This document shows, one piece after another, positions 9,500-18,568 of a stretch of DNA of 64,000 nt. This DNA comes from Thalassoroseus pseudoceratinae. GTDB taxonomy: Bacteria > Planctomycetota > Planctomycetia > Planctomycetales > Planctomycetaceae. The notes beneath the pieces were generated by a model that worked only from the letters and a program-made list of their open reading frames with translations, made no database searches and was not told where the DNA came from. The stretch is taken from contig NZ_JAALXT010000005.1 in assembly GCF_011634775.1 (NCBI RefSeq), positions 124,001 to 188,000 on the forward strand. The letters run 5' to 3'. Numbering within the stretch: the first letter of the stretch is position 1; every line of letters starts with the position of its first letter. Made by a program: the position numbers and the translations under genes.

Positions 9500-10414
9500 A
9501 TGGCGTTCGGGGAACATGCGGAAGAGTTTGACGGCAAGAAGGTAGTCGATTACGAAGTTGGAATGACACTCGAACCGGAAACAACGAACTACCGGTTACG
9601 TCTGGAGTACGATTCCGAAGAATCGTTCAGTGAATTGCTGACCGATTTCCTCACGGCGGAGAATGTCGATCGCGTGACCGGCGTGCTCACCGGGGCATAT
9701 TCCGAGGAGATGTACGAGGAATCGATGGCACCGATCGTGGAAGCCGTCATCGCCGCCGCTCCACGATTGCCGAGCCTTACCGGGCTTTTCATCGGCGACA
9801 TCATTTACGAAGAGAATGAAGTCTCTTGGATCCAACAAACCGATGTGTCGCCGGTTTGGACAGCGTTCCCAAAACTGCGGACGTTCCAAGTTCGCGGTGG
9901 TGAAGGGCTAAGTTTGGGCGATATCGCACACGACCAGTTGAAAACGCTGATCGTGCAAACCGGCGGAATGCCACGCGAAATCCTTCAGCAACTTGCGAAT
10001 GCACAACTGCCGGAACTTGAACACCTGGAATTGTACCTGGGCGATTCGGGCTACGGTTGGACCGGCACCATCGCGGATGTCGAAGCACTCCTGCAAGCCA
10101 ATCGGTTTCCGAAACTCAAGACGTTGGGGCTCAAGAACAGCGAGATTGCTGACGACGTCGCCGGAGTGGTCAGCGTTTCGCCAATCGTGGCACAATTGGA
10201 AACGCTTGACCTTTCCCTGGGTACACTTGGCGACGCCGGGGCGGAAAAACTGCTCGCGTGCGAGAACGTCAAGACGCTGAAGAAGCTTGATCTTTCGCAT
10301 CACTACATGAGCAACGAAATGATGAAACAAGTTTCCGAGTTGCCGTGCGAGGTGAATGTCGAGGAACAGGAAACCGAAGAGGAATGGGGACGCTACGTGT
10401 CAATCGGTGAGTGA
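9500..10414 (+). CDS. STM4015-family leucine-rich protein
   Basis: 304 residues. Recognised from the characteristic core SWIQQTDVSPVW..FPKLRTFQVRGGEGLSLG (about 108-142) followed by LEHLELYLG and leucine-rich units such as FPKLKTLGLKNSEIADD and LETLDLSLGTLGDAGAEKLL. This is the STM4015 family, named after a Salmonella gene in the STM4011-STM4017 set, whose role is unassigned. ATG at 9500 is preferred over 9494 because GGGAGA (9488-9493) is then correctly spaced. No signal peptide, so cytoplasmic. The stop is one base from the start of the STM4014-family gene downstream, a tight two-gene operon. The C-terminal tail is very acidic. Confidence 0.88.
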   Translation: MAFGEHAEEFDGKKVVDYEVGMTLEPETTNYRLRLEYDSEESFSELLTDFLTAENVDRVTGVLTGAYSEEMYEESMAPIVEAVIAAAPRLPSLTGLFIGDIIYEENEVSWIQQTDVSPVWTAFPKLRTFQVRGGEGLSLGDIAHDQLKTLIVQTGGMPREILQQLANAQLPELEHLELYLGDSGYGWTGTIADVEALLQANRFPKLKTLGLKNSEIADDVAGVVSVSPIVAQLETLDLSLGTLGDAGAEKLLACENVKTLKKLDLSHHYMSNEMMKQVSELPCEVNVEEQETEEEWGRYVSIGE

Positions 10415-10415
10415 A

Positions 10416-11531
10416 ATGCAATTCGTCGTCATCGGCAACCCGGAGAATCGCCGCGTCACACTGTTTACCGATGCGGTAACGCGACGTGGGTTGCCGACGC
10501 CGATCGTGGCTTCCTATCACGATCTGTTGACCGAACGCATCTCGCTAGGCGATGTCGTGCCGAGTGGTTCCGTGATCCGGTTGGATTCTCCCGGCGAAAA
10601 CGCGGACGTCGAACGACTACTGATTCAACGAGGCTCACGCCAAACAGACCGCATCGAATCAGAGTGGCAACCGGGTCGGATTCTTCATCAGCGACGGTGG
10701 TTTCACGGCTTCCGATCGTTGATGGAGTCGTTCGACGGTGTGTGTTCCGATTCGGCTTGGATGTCCTCCCCCCGTGACATTCCGATTCTGTTCGAGAAGC
10801 CGACCTGTCTGAATCGGCTGGCAACGGCCGGTGTGCCCGTGCCACGATCGCTTGGCATCGTGTCTTCATTCGAGGAACTGCAAGCCCTCATCGAACGCAC
10901 GGACGAACGACGATTGTTCCTCAAGCAACCGTGGGGTTCGTCGGCGTCGGGCGTGTTGGCGTTCCAGACGAACAAGCGACAGACAATCGTCACCACCAGC
11001 ACAGAGATGGTTTCCACGCCCGATGGTGTGGAACTTTACAACTCGTTGCGAGTCCGCCGGTACACCACGTTTCCCGAAATCCGGCAGCTGATCGACACTC
11101 TCGGCCACGATGGTTTGCACGTGGAATGTTGGCTACCCAAAGCCGGTTTGGCGGGAAAAACGTTTGATCTGCGAATCGTCACAATCGCCGGTGAACCGCG
11201 TCAGATGGTCATGCGGACAAGCTCCGGTCCGCTGACGAACCTGCATCTCGGAAACCAACGCGGTGACCTGGCGTTGCTGCGATCACGAATGTCGGAGGCG
11301 ACATGGGAAACCATGCTGGAAACCTGTCGCCAAACGGCAGCAGTGTTTCCCAAGACATTCTGTTTGGGGTTGGATGTCCTGATTCGTCCGAACTTCCGAA
11401 GCTGTGCAATCATCGAAGCCAACGCGTTCGGAGATTTGTTGCCTCGGGTCTGGGATCGTGGCGAAGACACGTACACAGCGCAAGTCACGGCATGGCAACG
11501 CGCAACGCTGCGGAGACCAAGTCGCAATTGA
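10416..11531 (+). CDS. STM4014-family ATP-grasp-like protein
   Basis: 371 residues. ATG at 10416 begins one base after the STM4015-family stop; a longer frame from 10356 would overlap that gene and is rejected. The order of segments fits an ATP-grasp ligase-like fold: FEKPTCLNRLATAGVPVPRSLG (preATP-grasp/entry helix), LFLKQPWGSSASGVLAF (nucleotide-binding Lys and glycine-rich loop, about 180-198), and near the end FCLGLDVLIRP..IIEANAFGDLLP, where Asp and Glu-x-Asn would bind magnesium. By family it would join a carboxylate to an amine or thiol with ATP; the substrates are unknown. Known relatives sit with radical-SAM and STM4013-type hydrolase genes, which are absent here. Confidence 0.85.
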   Translation: MQFVVIGNPENRRVTLFTDAVTRRGLPTPIVASYHDLLTERISLGDVVPSGSVIRLDSPGENADVERLLIQRGSRQTDRIESEWQPGRILHQRRWFHGFRSLMESFDGVCSDSAWMSSPRDIPILFEKPTCLNRLATAGVPVPRSLGIVSSFEELQALIERTDERRLFLKQPWGSSASGVLAFQTNKRQTIVTTSTEMVSTPDGVELYNSLRVRRYTTFPEIRQLIDTLGHDGLHVECWLPKAGLAGKTFDLRIVTIAGEPRQMVMRTSSGPLTNLHLGNQRGDLALLRSRMSEATWETMLETCRQTAAVFPKTFCLGLDVLIRPNFRSCAIIEANAFGDLLPRVWDRGEDTYTAQVTAWQRATLRRPSRN

Positions 11532-11618
11532 CAAGCGAAAGGAACCTGATACTGTAAACTTCACACATCTCGCCCCCATTCGAGCAACTCTTGTTCACTT
11601 CGTAGTTGGCGGTTGAAT

Positions 11619-13310
11619 ATGACTCATTCCGAAAACTCGGTAACGGAATCGGCCGCCGTTGAACCGCCACCACCACCGTCCTGGCTGCTCAAAGCTCGTC
11701 AGCCGGAGAGTCCGCAGCCGCCCGCTTGGTTGGTCAAATCGCGCGAATCGGTCAACGTGGCCACTCAGACGGACCCCGCTCCCACACAACCAGCACCGCC
11801 CCCAGAACCGGTCGAAGAGACACTCGAAACACCCGAACCCATCCACGAGGAAGACGCCGCGGAACAACCCACTCCGTCTGCGTATCGCCGATTGGTGCGG
11901 CATCTCAGTTCTGCGTACGGTTTGAGTCTCATTCTGCATGCGGCGGTGTTGCTGGTGATGTGGTTGATCGTAATGCCACACGACACCAAGGATATGCTGC
12001 TCAATCTGCTCGTTTCGAATAAGGAGCAGACGATTGAGGATTTGACGTTTGAAGTCGTCGAACAACCACCGGAATTGGCACCGCCGCAGATCGACACCGA
12101 TTCGGAATTGGCCCCCGAGTTAACGGAGATGGAGTCACTCGAACCGGACACAAACGAACTCGATATCAGTGATCTGGAAGCGAGTCTTGACCTGAAACTC
12201 GATTCTCTTGCCGGCACGCCATTGGACAAGATCACGGATCATCGGGAAGGACGCAGCCAGGCCAATCGCGATCGGGCTTTGTCCAAGCGGGGCGGGAACC
12301 AAGCGAGTGACAACGCAGTGGCCTCGGGCTTGGAATGGTTGGCCTCGGTTCAAAAGGCCGACGGGAGTTGGAACTTCGCCGAGATTGGCAAATCTTCGCA
12401 AGCGGGACGACTCCGAAATGGCGAAAACGGTGCGACGGCAATGGCACTCATGACGTTCCTCGGAGCCGGCCACACGCACACCGCCCCGGGACCGTATCAG
12501 CAAACAGTGAAACAAGGCATCGATTTTCTGCGGCTCAATTTCGTGTCGAACCGTGGACCGAACGGTTGGGATTTTCGCGGCGAGAATGTCGGCAATGCCG
12601 GGATGTACATTCAAGGATTGGTGACGATCGCCCTTTGCGAAGCCTACGGCATGACCAAAGACCGCTTGTTGCGTCGACCGGCCGAAGGAGCGATTCAGTT
12701 CATTGTCAAAGCCCAAGACCCGAGAGGCGGGGGATGGCGATATCAGGTGCAGCAAGCGGGTGACACATCGGTCGTCGGTTGGGAAATCATGGCCCTGAAA
12801 AGTGGTCATCAAGCAGGTTTGGAAGTCCCTCGTCATGCCATCAGCGGGGCGCGGAAGTTTCTCAATAGCGTCGCGAAAAACGATGGTTCCCAATATTCCT
12901 ACACGCCCGGTCAAGGACCGAAAGCATCAACGACGGCCATCGGTTTGCTGTGTCGGATGTACCTCGGATGGGACCATGAGGAAGAGGCTCTTGGCGAGGG
13001 CATCCGCTATCTGGTCGAAACCGGACCCGCTCGCAACGACATGTATTACAACTACTACGCGACGCAGTCGGTCATTCAATATACCAATGCCGAAGGCGAG
13101 CTGTGGAACAGTTGGAATCGGCGGATGCGTGACTGGCTGGTTAAAACCCAACGCAAAGATGGCCCCGAAAAGGGAAGTTGGAACTTAGCCGATCGACACG
13201 GTAGCCAAGGCGGCCGACTCTACATGACCTGTCTAGCCGTGATGACACTCGAAGTGTACTACCGCGTATTGCCGATCTACAAAGACGACGCATCCCAGAA
13301 GGAATTCTAG
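11619..13310 (+). CDS. Membrane-anchored prenyltransferase/squalene-oxidase-repeat protein
   Basis: 563 residues. Three parts are visible. First, a proline-rich cytoplasmic head (1-95) with two SWLLKARQ/AWLVKSRE-like repeats. Second, one transmembrane helix (about 102-120, SLILHAAVLLVMWLIVM) followed by an acidic linker, an arrangement like TonB/energy-transducing anchors. Third, an exported alpha/alpha-toroid region (about 230-560) with repeats such as GLEWLASVQKADGSWNF, AIQFIVKAQDPRGGGWRY and DWLVKTQRKDGPEKGSWNL. These are QW-like repeats of the prenyltransferase/squalene oxidase superfamily, but no DXDD catalytic motif is seen, so a binding or structural role is as likely as catalysis. ATG at 11619 is chosen over TTG at 11613. 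Transcribed alone. Confidence 0.82.
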   Translation: MTHSENSVTESAAVEPPPPPSWLLKARQPESPQPPAWLVKSRESVNVATQTDPAPTQPAPPPEPVEETLETPEPIHEEDAAEQPTPSAYRRLVRHLSSAYGLSLILHAAVLLVMWLIVMPHDTKDMLLNLLVSNKEQTIEDLTFEVVEQPPELAPPQIDTDSELAPELTEMESLEPDTNELDISDLEASLDLKLDSLAGTPLDKITDHREGRSQANRDRALSKRGGNQASDNAVASGLEWLASVQKADGSWNFAEIGKSSQAGRLRNGENGATAMALMTFLGAGHTHTAPGPYQQTVKQGIDFLRLNFVSNRGPNGWDFRGENVGNAGMYIQGLVTIALCEAYGMTKDRLLRRPAEGAIQFIVKAQDPRGGGWRYQVQQAGDTSVVGWEIMALKSGHQAGLEVPRHAISGARKFLNSVAKNDGSQYSYTPGQGPKASTTAIGLLCRMYLGWDHEEEALGEGIRYLVETGPARNDMYYNYYATQSVIQYTNAEGELWNSWNRRMRDWLVKTQRKDGPEKGSWNLADRHGSQGGRLYMTCLAVMTLEVYYRVLPIYKDDASQKEF

Positions 13311-13456
13311 ACCGGATTGCGGTTCGTGGTGGAATCGGCGTAACCGTTAAAGTCCTGGTATTTTCAAAAGGAATAAGGACCGAACCGCCACCGCGACGAT
13401 GCTAAAATCATTGACGAAGGCATTCTGCCAATGTAGCTGTGATCAAGGGCCGGTCC

Positions 13457-14908
13457 ATGTCGCGAACCATCATCGACAACTCGAGAAACAATCCCCATGG
13501 CGGTTCGGAATTAGTGACAAATGGTCATCCCGTTCAAACCGCCGAGTTGGTTCTCGAACTGCTCGAACAACTCCATCCAACTAAAGAGAGCGGTGATTCT
13601 TCGCTTCCTCAGGTTCGTGAGAAGTTGCAAGAATTGATCGGAGACGTGCAGGATTTGGAAAGCCAACTCCTGCGACAGAGTGAAGAACTCTCCGGTTGGT
13701 TGCACGCTCGCCGGGAGGACAGTGGCGGGGTCGATCTTCGCATCGTGGCCCGCAAGCAACTGGAGATGATCTGCCGGCTCACGGGATATCGCGGGGCAGC
13801 GTTGTTCTTGCTCGACCCCACTCGGCGGCGGTTGGTGCTGCGAGAATCCTATCAGCAAGAGCCGCGTCAAACTCCCCGAGCGTTGCGACTCCTGCAACCG
13901 GACTCCCCTGATTGGCTCGCACTCATGCAAGGTCGACAGGTTCTTTTGCAGAAAACCTCGGCCATCCATTCGCGTTGGTTCCCGGACGATGTGCAGTCGG
14001 CATGCGTAGTCCGTGTCGGTGATCCAGAGATGCCGTTGGGAACACTTTGGACCTTCGACCGCCGATCGCGGGAACCTTCGACTCGGGAGTTACAAGTGAT
14101 CGAGTCGCTGATCGTGCAACTCGCGACGACGATCGAACGGGAAGTGCTCACGCATCACTGGCGGAACGGTCAGCGATTACGCAGCGAAGTTGAATACGCA
14201 TCGTCCAACGTGATCGGGCGAAATCTCGATTTGCAACTCCAGACCTCTGGCATTGATGTCGCCGGGTTCTGTCGAAGTTGCTCCGAACTTGGTGGCGACG
14301 TTTGCGAGGTCATGCCCTGGGACCCACGCCGAACGATTGTGGCGGTTGGTGATGCCAGTGGTCATGGTGTGGCGGCGTGCATGGTCTCGGCTGCCGCCCG
14401 CGGAGCACTCAACGTGCTTGGCTATCCGGGTGATTCGAAATCGTTGGATACGGTTCACGCGATGGAACGTGTCAACGATGCTTTGTGCCGACTCACGGAA
14501 TCCTATCAGTTCATGTCATTGGTCTACGGTGTTCTGGATACGAAGCGGAAAACCTTCCGCTATACGAACGCGGGGCATTGTTGCCCGTTGCTTGTCCGCG
14601 GACGTTCCATCATTGAATTGGAATCGCACGGACTTCTCACCGGCGTGATCAATGGTTCCGATTACGAGTCCTCGGAACAGAAGCTCGAAAGCGGCGACTA
14701 TTTGATCTTCTTCTCCGATGGCATTACCGAGGCCATCGGGAAGAAAGAGCGGATGGTGCGAACCGCCGGTTTGAGTGAAGCGATTCTATCCAGCTCGGGC
14801 AGTCAATCGGCCGATGAAATGTTGGACTCGATTACCAAACTTCTCTCGTTGAACACACACACGAAAGCCGACGACGACCAAACGCTGCTCGTCGTCCGCG
14901 TGCCTTGA
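13457..14908 (+). CDS. GAF-SpoIIE (PP2C-type) serine phosphatase
   Basis: 483 residues. A short coiled-coil (about 45-80, LQELIGDVQDLESQLLRQSEEL) leads to a GAF-like sensor domain (about 92-220) and a SpoIIE/RsbU-type PPM phosphatase domain (about 245-480). Phosphatase landmarks: GGDVCEV, VGDASGHGVAA (metal-binding Asp and Gly), YTNAGHCCPLL, and FFSDGITEA with a final DDDQTLLVV. Such proteins dephosphorylate anti-sigma-factor antagonists or other phosphoproteins in response to a signal bound by GAF. Cytoplasmic, no membrane segment. ATG at 13457 is used; a GTG 18 bases upstream is in frame. Convergent with the nuclease gene. No partner-switch genes lie nearby. Confidence 0.9.
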   Translation: MSRTIIDNSRNNPHGGSELVTNGHPVQTAELVLELLEQLHPTKESGDSSLPQVREKLQELIGDVQDLESQLLRQSEELSGWLHARREDSGGVDLRIVARKQLEMICRLTGYRGAALFLLDPTRRRLVLRESYQQEPRQTPRALRLLQPDSPDWLALMQGRQVLLQKTSAIHSRWFPDDVQSACVVRVGDPEMPLGTLWTFDRRSREPSTRELQVIESLIVQLATTIEREVLTHHWRNGQRLRSEVEYASSNVIGRNLDLQLQTSGIDVAGFCRSCSELGGDVCEVMPWDPRRTIVAVGDASGHGVAACMVSAAARGALNVLGYPGDSKSLDTVHAMERVNDALCRLTESYQFMSLVYGVLDTKRKTFRYTNAGHCCPLLVRGRSIIELESHGLLTGVINGSDYESSEQKLESGDYLIFFSDGITEAIGKKERMVRTAGLSEAILSSSGSQSADEMLDSITKLLSLNTHTKADDDQTLLVVRVP

Positions 14909-14937
14909 ACATCGAGATGTGACACGACAATCACATC

Positions 14938-15468
14938 CTATGGTGTAACTTCTAATCGCCAGATTCCGTTTACTTCGGTTCGTGCGAATTCCTCAGCGTC
15001 GCGGAACCGACGTTTCATGGTTTGGCTGAACGAGAATCGTGTTTCGGCCCGGCTGAAACCGGCACGTATCAACTCCTCGTTTAAGAGTTGATCACCGACA
15101 TATACGTAGGCGAGCACTCGACCAAACCGATCACGACGCTCACGGTCGTATTCAAGCCGAATCGGTTGTGAACCGATGAAACTCCGCGTGAAAGCCGACG
15201 CCTCTGGACCGAGCGGTTCCACGGGATGATTCGGCCGCTTGGTTTCGGGCGTGTCGACTCCCAACAGTCGCACACGGACACCATCTTCGAGCAACAGCGT
15301 GTCGCCATCGACCACACGCACGACCCGAGTCGGTTCCATCGCGGGAGGCAACCGGTCTGGCAACTCCGGACGACGCGAGAGCGTTCGCCAAACTGTCAGA
15401 GCAAGAAACAACACCACCAGCCAAACAGGCCAAGGTCGCCGCGACATTTGCACGGAGTCACGTCTCAT
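14938..15468 (-). CDS. Thermonuclease-family (SNase-like) membrane-anchored nuclease
   Basis: 176 residues. An N-terminal transmembrane segment (about 14-28) anchors a staphylococcal-nuclease-like domain. Landmarks: RVVDGDTLLLEDGVRVRLLGVDTPET (Asp and Arg of the active site and calcium site), and RRDRFGRVLAYVYVGDQLLNEELIRAGFS, which carries the second conserved Arg and the family's signature FGR. Ca-dependent cleavage of DNA or RNA outside the cytoplasmic membrane is expected by family. An alternative start at 15447 (MSRRPWPV) would keep the anchor. Convergent with the phosphatase gene. Confidence 0.9.
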   Translation of the reverse strand: MRRDSVQMSRRPWPVWLVVLFLALTVWRTLSRRPELPDRLPPAMEPTRVVRVVDGDTLLLEDGVRVRLLGVDTPETKRPNHPVEPLGPEASAFTRSFIGSQPIRLEYDRERRDRFGRVLAYVYVGDQLLNEELIRAGFSRAETRFSFSQTMKRRFRDAEEFARTEVNGIWRLEVTP

Positions 15469-15544
15469 TGCGGTGTCGCGACAGTCGAGGTGTTTCCGCA
15501 GAACAACAATCGTTTCGGAAGGTTACACATCATCGAAACAGATG

Positions 15545-15841
15545 TTAATTGTCGCTGAAATTGAGACGGCGGGGCATATGTCTTCCGAGGGGATCGGTCC
15601 GGTACCGTTCGTGACATTTCGGGCAGAGGTCGTAACGGAATTCTTGGGGACTGCACTCTGCGAGAGATTCCCCGGTCGCTTCCATTTCCGCGATCGCGTC
15701 GGCCACTTGTTCGAGATGGTCCGTATCTAAGTCCTCCTCGCTGATCTCTTCCGGATCGAACGCTGGGTATACCTCAACCCGCGCGACGAACCGTTCCTCA
15801 CCTAATGTCGTTCCGCAGAGATCGCACGTAAAGTGGAGCAT
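15545..15841 (-). CDS. Small CxxC zinc-ribbon protein
   Basis: 98 residues with two CxxC knuckles, CDLCG (6-10) and CPKCH (73-77), about 64 residues apart, flanking a very acidic helix (FDPEEISEEDLDTDHLEQVADAI). The pair suggests one zinc site and a rubredoxin/zinc-ribbon-like fold. I do not recognise a named family; comparable short acidic CxxC proteins are common in planctomycetes (general knowledge). Transcribed alone on the minus strand, 76 bases upstream of the nuclease gene, with which it could be co-transcribed. Function unknown. Confidence 0.72.
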   Translation of the reverse strand: MLHFTCDLCGTTLGEERFVARVEVYPAFDPEEISEEDLDTDHLEQVADAIAEMEATGESLAECSPQEFRYDLCPKCHERYRTDPLGRHMPRRLNFSDN

Positions 15842-15985
15842 TGCGTTCGAGCCCTTCTCGCAAGAAAATCAGCGAATGCGTAACCTGTTACATTCGATTT
15901 AATCACAAACCGGCGAATCGGGAAAGAGAGTCTTTCGCTTTTTAGAAGCGAGATGGAAATTTCTTCCCGACGCCGATTGCACAAG

Positions 15986-18370
15986 TCACTTCCCGGCATC
16001 GTCGCGTTGACGGTTCTGTTTCTCAGCGACGGCGGGAGCCGCAGGTTTCAAAGCGGTGATGACGGTTTTCTTCTGCGACTGGCCGAGCAACCGTTCTGCT
16101 TCCTGCAAGACAAAATCCGGATCCATGAACGGTTCGTAACTGATGTCCTGCCAACGCACCAGACCGCTGCCGTCAATCAGAAACGTGCCGTGCATCGCAA
16201 AGCCTTCAAAGTCATCGAAACACCGGTACGCTTTGAAGACTTCCCGTTCGGCATCGGAAACCAACGGAAACGGGAAGACGCCATCGCGGTAATTCTCATG
16301 GGAACGTCGTAGGTTCTTGATGTCATCGGTGCTGATGGCGATGAGTTCGATTCCAGCGTCTTGGAACTCCTTGGTCTTCGGACCGAACGCCTGAAGTTGC
16401 TGGGCACAGTGCAAGCAACCGGCTCCCAGATAAAAGATGACCACAACCGGTTTTCCACGGTACGAGGACAGCGAATGCGACCGACCTTCCGCATCCTGAA
16501 GCGACCAGGACTCCGCAGGCGTCGGATGCCAGCGGAACGGGCCAAGATCGTCGAGCGGCGGTCGGGTACCGAAGTCGTCCGGTCGTGGTTGCGGTGTTCG
16601 CCAATCGGATGGCATACCTAGTTCCTTGGCGATCGGAGCGAGGGCAGCGAACACGGGTGTGTCAAGATCCGCCGCTTGGCCAACGGTTTGTAGTTCTTTG
16701 AAGGCTTTCTTCGCAGCTTCTTGATTGCCAAGTCGCCATTGCAATGCGACAGCTTTCGCGAGTGGCAACGCTTCGTTCTTGTTCCGCTTCACTTCGGAGT
16801 CGACCGCTTTCGCAGCCTCTTTGACTTTGCCATTCAAACGGTGCAATTCCGCCAGTTCGAACGCATCGGCTCGCCCGGCTTTCTTGATCAGGTCGTATCC
16901 TTTTTGAAAGTCCTTGTCAGCGACAGCTTGGCGGCCGTCCATTTCGTTCAATGCCTGCGTGAGTGATCGCAACGTGGAACCAAATGGTTTGCGAGCTTTC
17001 GACTCGGCATCGGCAACGGCTTTCTTGCGAGCTTTTTCGTCCTTGTCTTTCGCCTCGGCAAGCGCTTTGTCACGAGCGTTCTTGACGGCTTCTTCTTGCT
17101 TCGCTTTCTGCGTGGCTTGGAGTTTCACCAACCCAGCACGTGTTTGTTGAGCCGCTTCGAAATCGCCCACCTGGAATTGGGCTCGTCCCAAGTATCGAAG
17201 TCGTTTGATTTGCTCCCGCGTGATGTCTGTGGGAGCCAAGTACGACGTCTCGGAAAGTTGAATCAGTTCGTTCCATAACTCGGCTTCATTGAGAACATCG
17301 AATAGCCGCAACCGACCGTAAGACGCCGACGAACCGGACTTGTCGATGCGGTTGTACTTCGGATGGTGCGGGAGTTCCGTCATGTTCTTGGCGAGAGCGA
17401 CGGCATCGTGAATTCGCCCGACGTGCACCAAGTTCCGCGTGAGCCATTCATTATTGTGAGCGAAGTTGTGAATTTGATCGGGCAGCACACGATCACGAAT
17501 CATGTGGGCGTGATCGACACGAGCCGACGCCTCTTGCTGCCAGGCGGCATCGTGATAACGTTTGAGTCGGGAATAAATATGCCCCGGCATATGCCACATG
17601 TGAGCAATCGCCGGTGACGATTCACCGCACTTCGCCGCCGAGTTCAACGCCCGAGCGGGTTTCTTGTAATCCCACAGATGGATGCGGTAATGATGCACCG
17701 GATGCAGTGGATTCGCCGCGAGCACATCCCTCATGAGAGCATCCACCGTGAGCGTGCTCGGGAGTTCCAAATCGCGGCGGTACTCGTACAACGCCAAACA
17801 CAGAAACGCTTTCGCTTCGATGTCATCGGGATGGTCGAGTGAAATCTCTTCCAACGCTTTGACGTAGTCGCGTTTGCGGTCCTTGGCGTTTCGATCTTTC
17901 TTTTTCGGATTCCAGTACTCGTTCAAAGCATTGATGAAGGCTTTCTCACGAGCGTCGGCATGATCGAGTCGCTCAACGGCTTCCTCGATGAATCCCTTCG
18001 CACGTTCGGAATTGTTTTTATTCGCCATCGCCATTCCCCAATAGGCGATCGCACAATCCGGGTCGATCGCGGCGGCTTGGCGAAAAGATCGCTCGGCTTC
18101 GAAGTACCAAAATCCGTGCAGTTGACCGACACCTTGGTCAACGAACTTTTGGACAAGTTCCTTCTTCGACGAACACGGAAAGTGAACCGCCCCGGTGCCT
18201 TCCATCAAATACGCACTCTGCCGAGGTCCTTCATTGAAGGCTTCGCCATGAAAGGAATGACCGGATTCCACCTGTTTTTCCGCGTTTGCGGGGGTTTCTT
18301 CCGAAGCCGCGAAACGGGCTGCAAAACAAACCATCACGCAGGCCAAAGGGTAGGCAATCCAACGGGGCAT
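15986..18370 (-). CDS. Secreted TPR-repeat protein with C-terminal thioredoxin-like (redoxin) domain
   Basis: 794 residues from the ATG ending at 18370 (MPRWIAYPLACVMVCFAARFAAS), which provides a signal peptide. Residues about 60-420 hold TPR units (FEAERSFRQAAAIDPDCAIAYWGMAMA and others). Residues about 430-475 form a Lys/Ala/Glu-rich coiled coil. The C-terminal 170 residues form an AhpC/TSA-redoxin domain with a CLHC motif (GAGCLHCAQQL), preceded by SYRGKPVVVIFYLG. The CxxC pair implies a thiol-disulfide or peroxide-handling role outside the cytoplasm. TPR-redoxin fusions are common in planctomycetes; the substrate is unknown. It lies 198 bases downstream of the kinase gene in the same orientation, so co-transcription is possible. 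Confidence 0.85.
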   Translation of the reverse strand: MPRWIAYPLACVMVCFAARFAASEETPANAEKQVESGHSFHGEAFNEGPRQSAYLMEGTGAVHFPCSSKKELVQKFVDQGVGQLHGFWYFEAERSFRQAAAIDPDCAIAYWGMAMANKNNSERAKGFIEEAVERLDHADAREKAFINALNEYWNPKKKDRNAKDRKRDYVKALEEISLDHPDDIEAKAFLCLALYEYRRDLELPSTLTVDALMRDVLAANPLHPVHHYRIHLWDYKKPARALNSAAKCGESSPAIAHMWHMPGHIYSRLKRYHDAAWQQEASARVDHAHMIRDRVLPDQIHNFAHNNEWLTRNLVHVGRIHDAVALAKNMTELPHHPKYNRIDKSGSSASYGRLRLFDVLNEAELWNELIQLSETSYLAPTDITREQIKRLRYLGRAQFQVGDFEAAQQTRAGLVKLQATQKAKQEEAVKNARDKALAEAKDKDEKARKKAVADAESKARKPFGSTLRSLTQALNEMDGRQAVADKDFQKGYDLIKKAGRADAFELAELHRLNGKVKEAAKAVDSEVKRNKNEALPLAKAVALQWRLGNQEAAKKAFKELQTVGQAADLDTPVFAALAPIAKELGMPSDWRTPQPRPDDFGTRPPLDDLGPFRWHPTPAESWSLQDAEGRSHSLSSYRGKPVVVIFYLGAGCLHCAQQLQAFGPKTKEFQDAGIELIAISTDDIKNLRRSHENYRDGVFPFPLVSDAEREVFKAYRCFDDFEGFAMHGTFLIDGSGLVRWQDISYEPFMDPDFVLQEAERLLGQSQKKTVITALKPAAPAVAEKQNRQRDDAGK

Positions 18371-18568
18371 ACGACTCTCGCTCTCTGGAATCGTGACAAA
18401 TCGGGCAAAATCGATCTGTCTATTGTCGATCCTCAATCGCAAATGTCTACCGGCGAGCCGCCCAAAAACGTATCGGCGGCTGTTTTTTCGGTTCCCGGAC
18501 GCACGGTTTCGCCAAACTCGCATAATCGGAAGCGAAACGATTCGGTCCGTGGGCGGGACTCTCGTGGT

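Noticed and set aside
14917-14938. GATGTGA/TCACATC hairpin between the phosphatase and nuclease genes as a terminator
   Set aside because: The stem is only seven bases and has no T-run on either strand; not strong enough to list.
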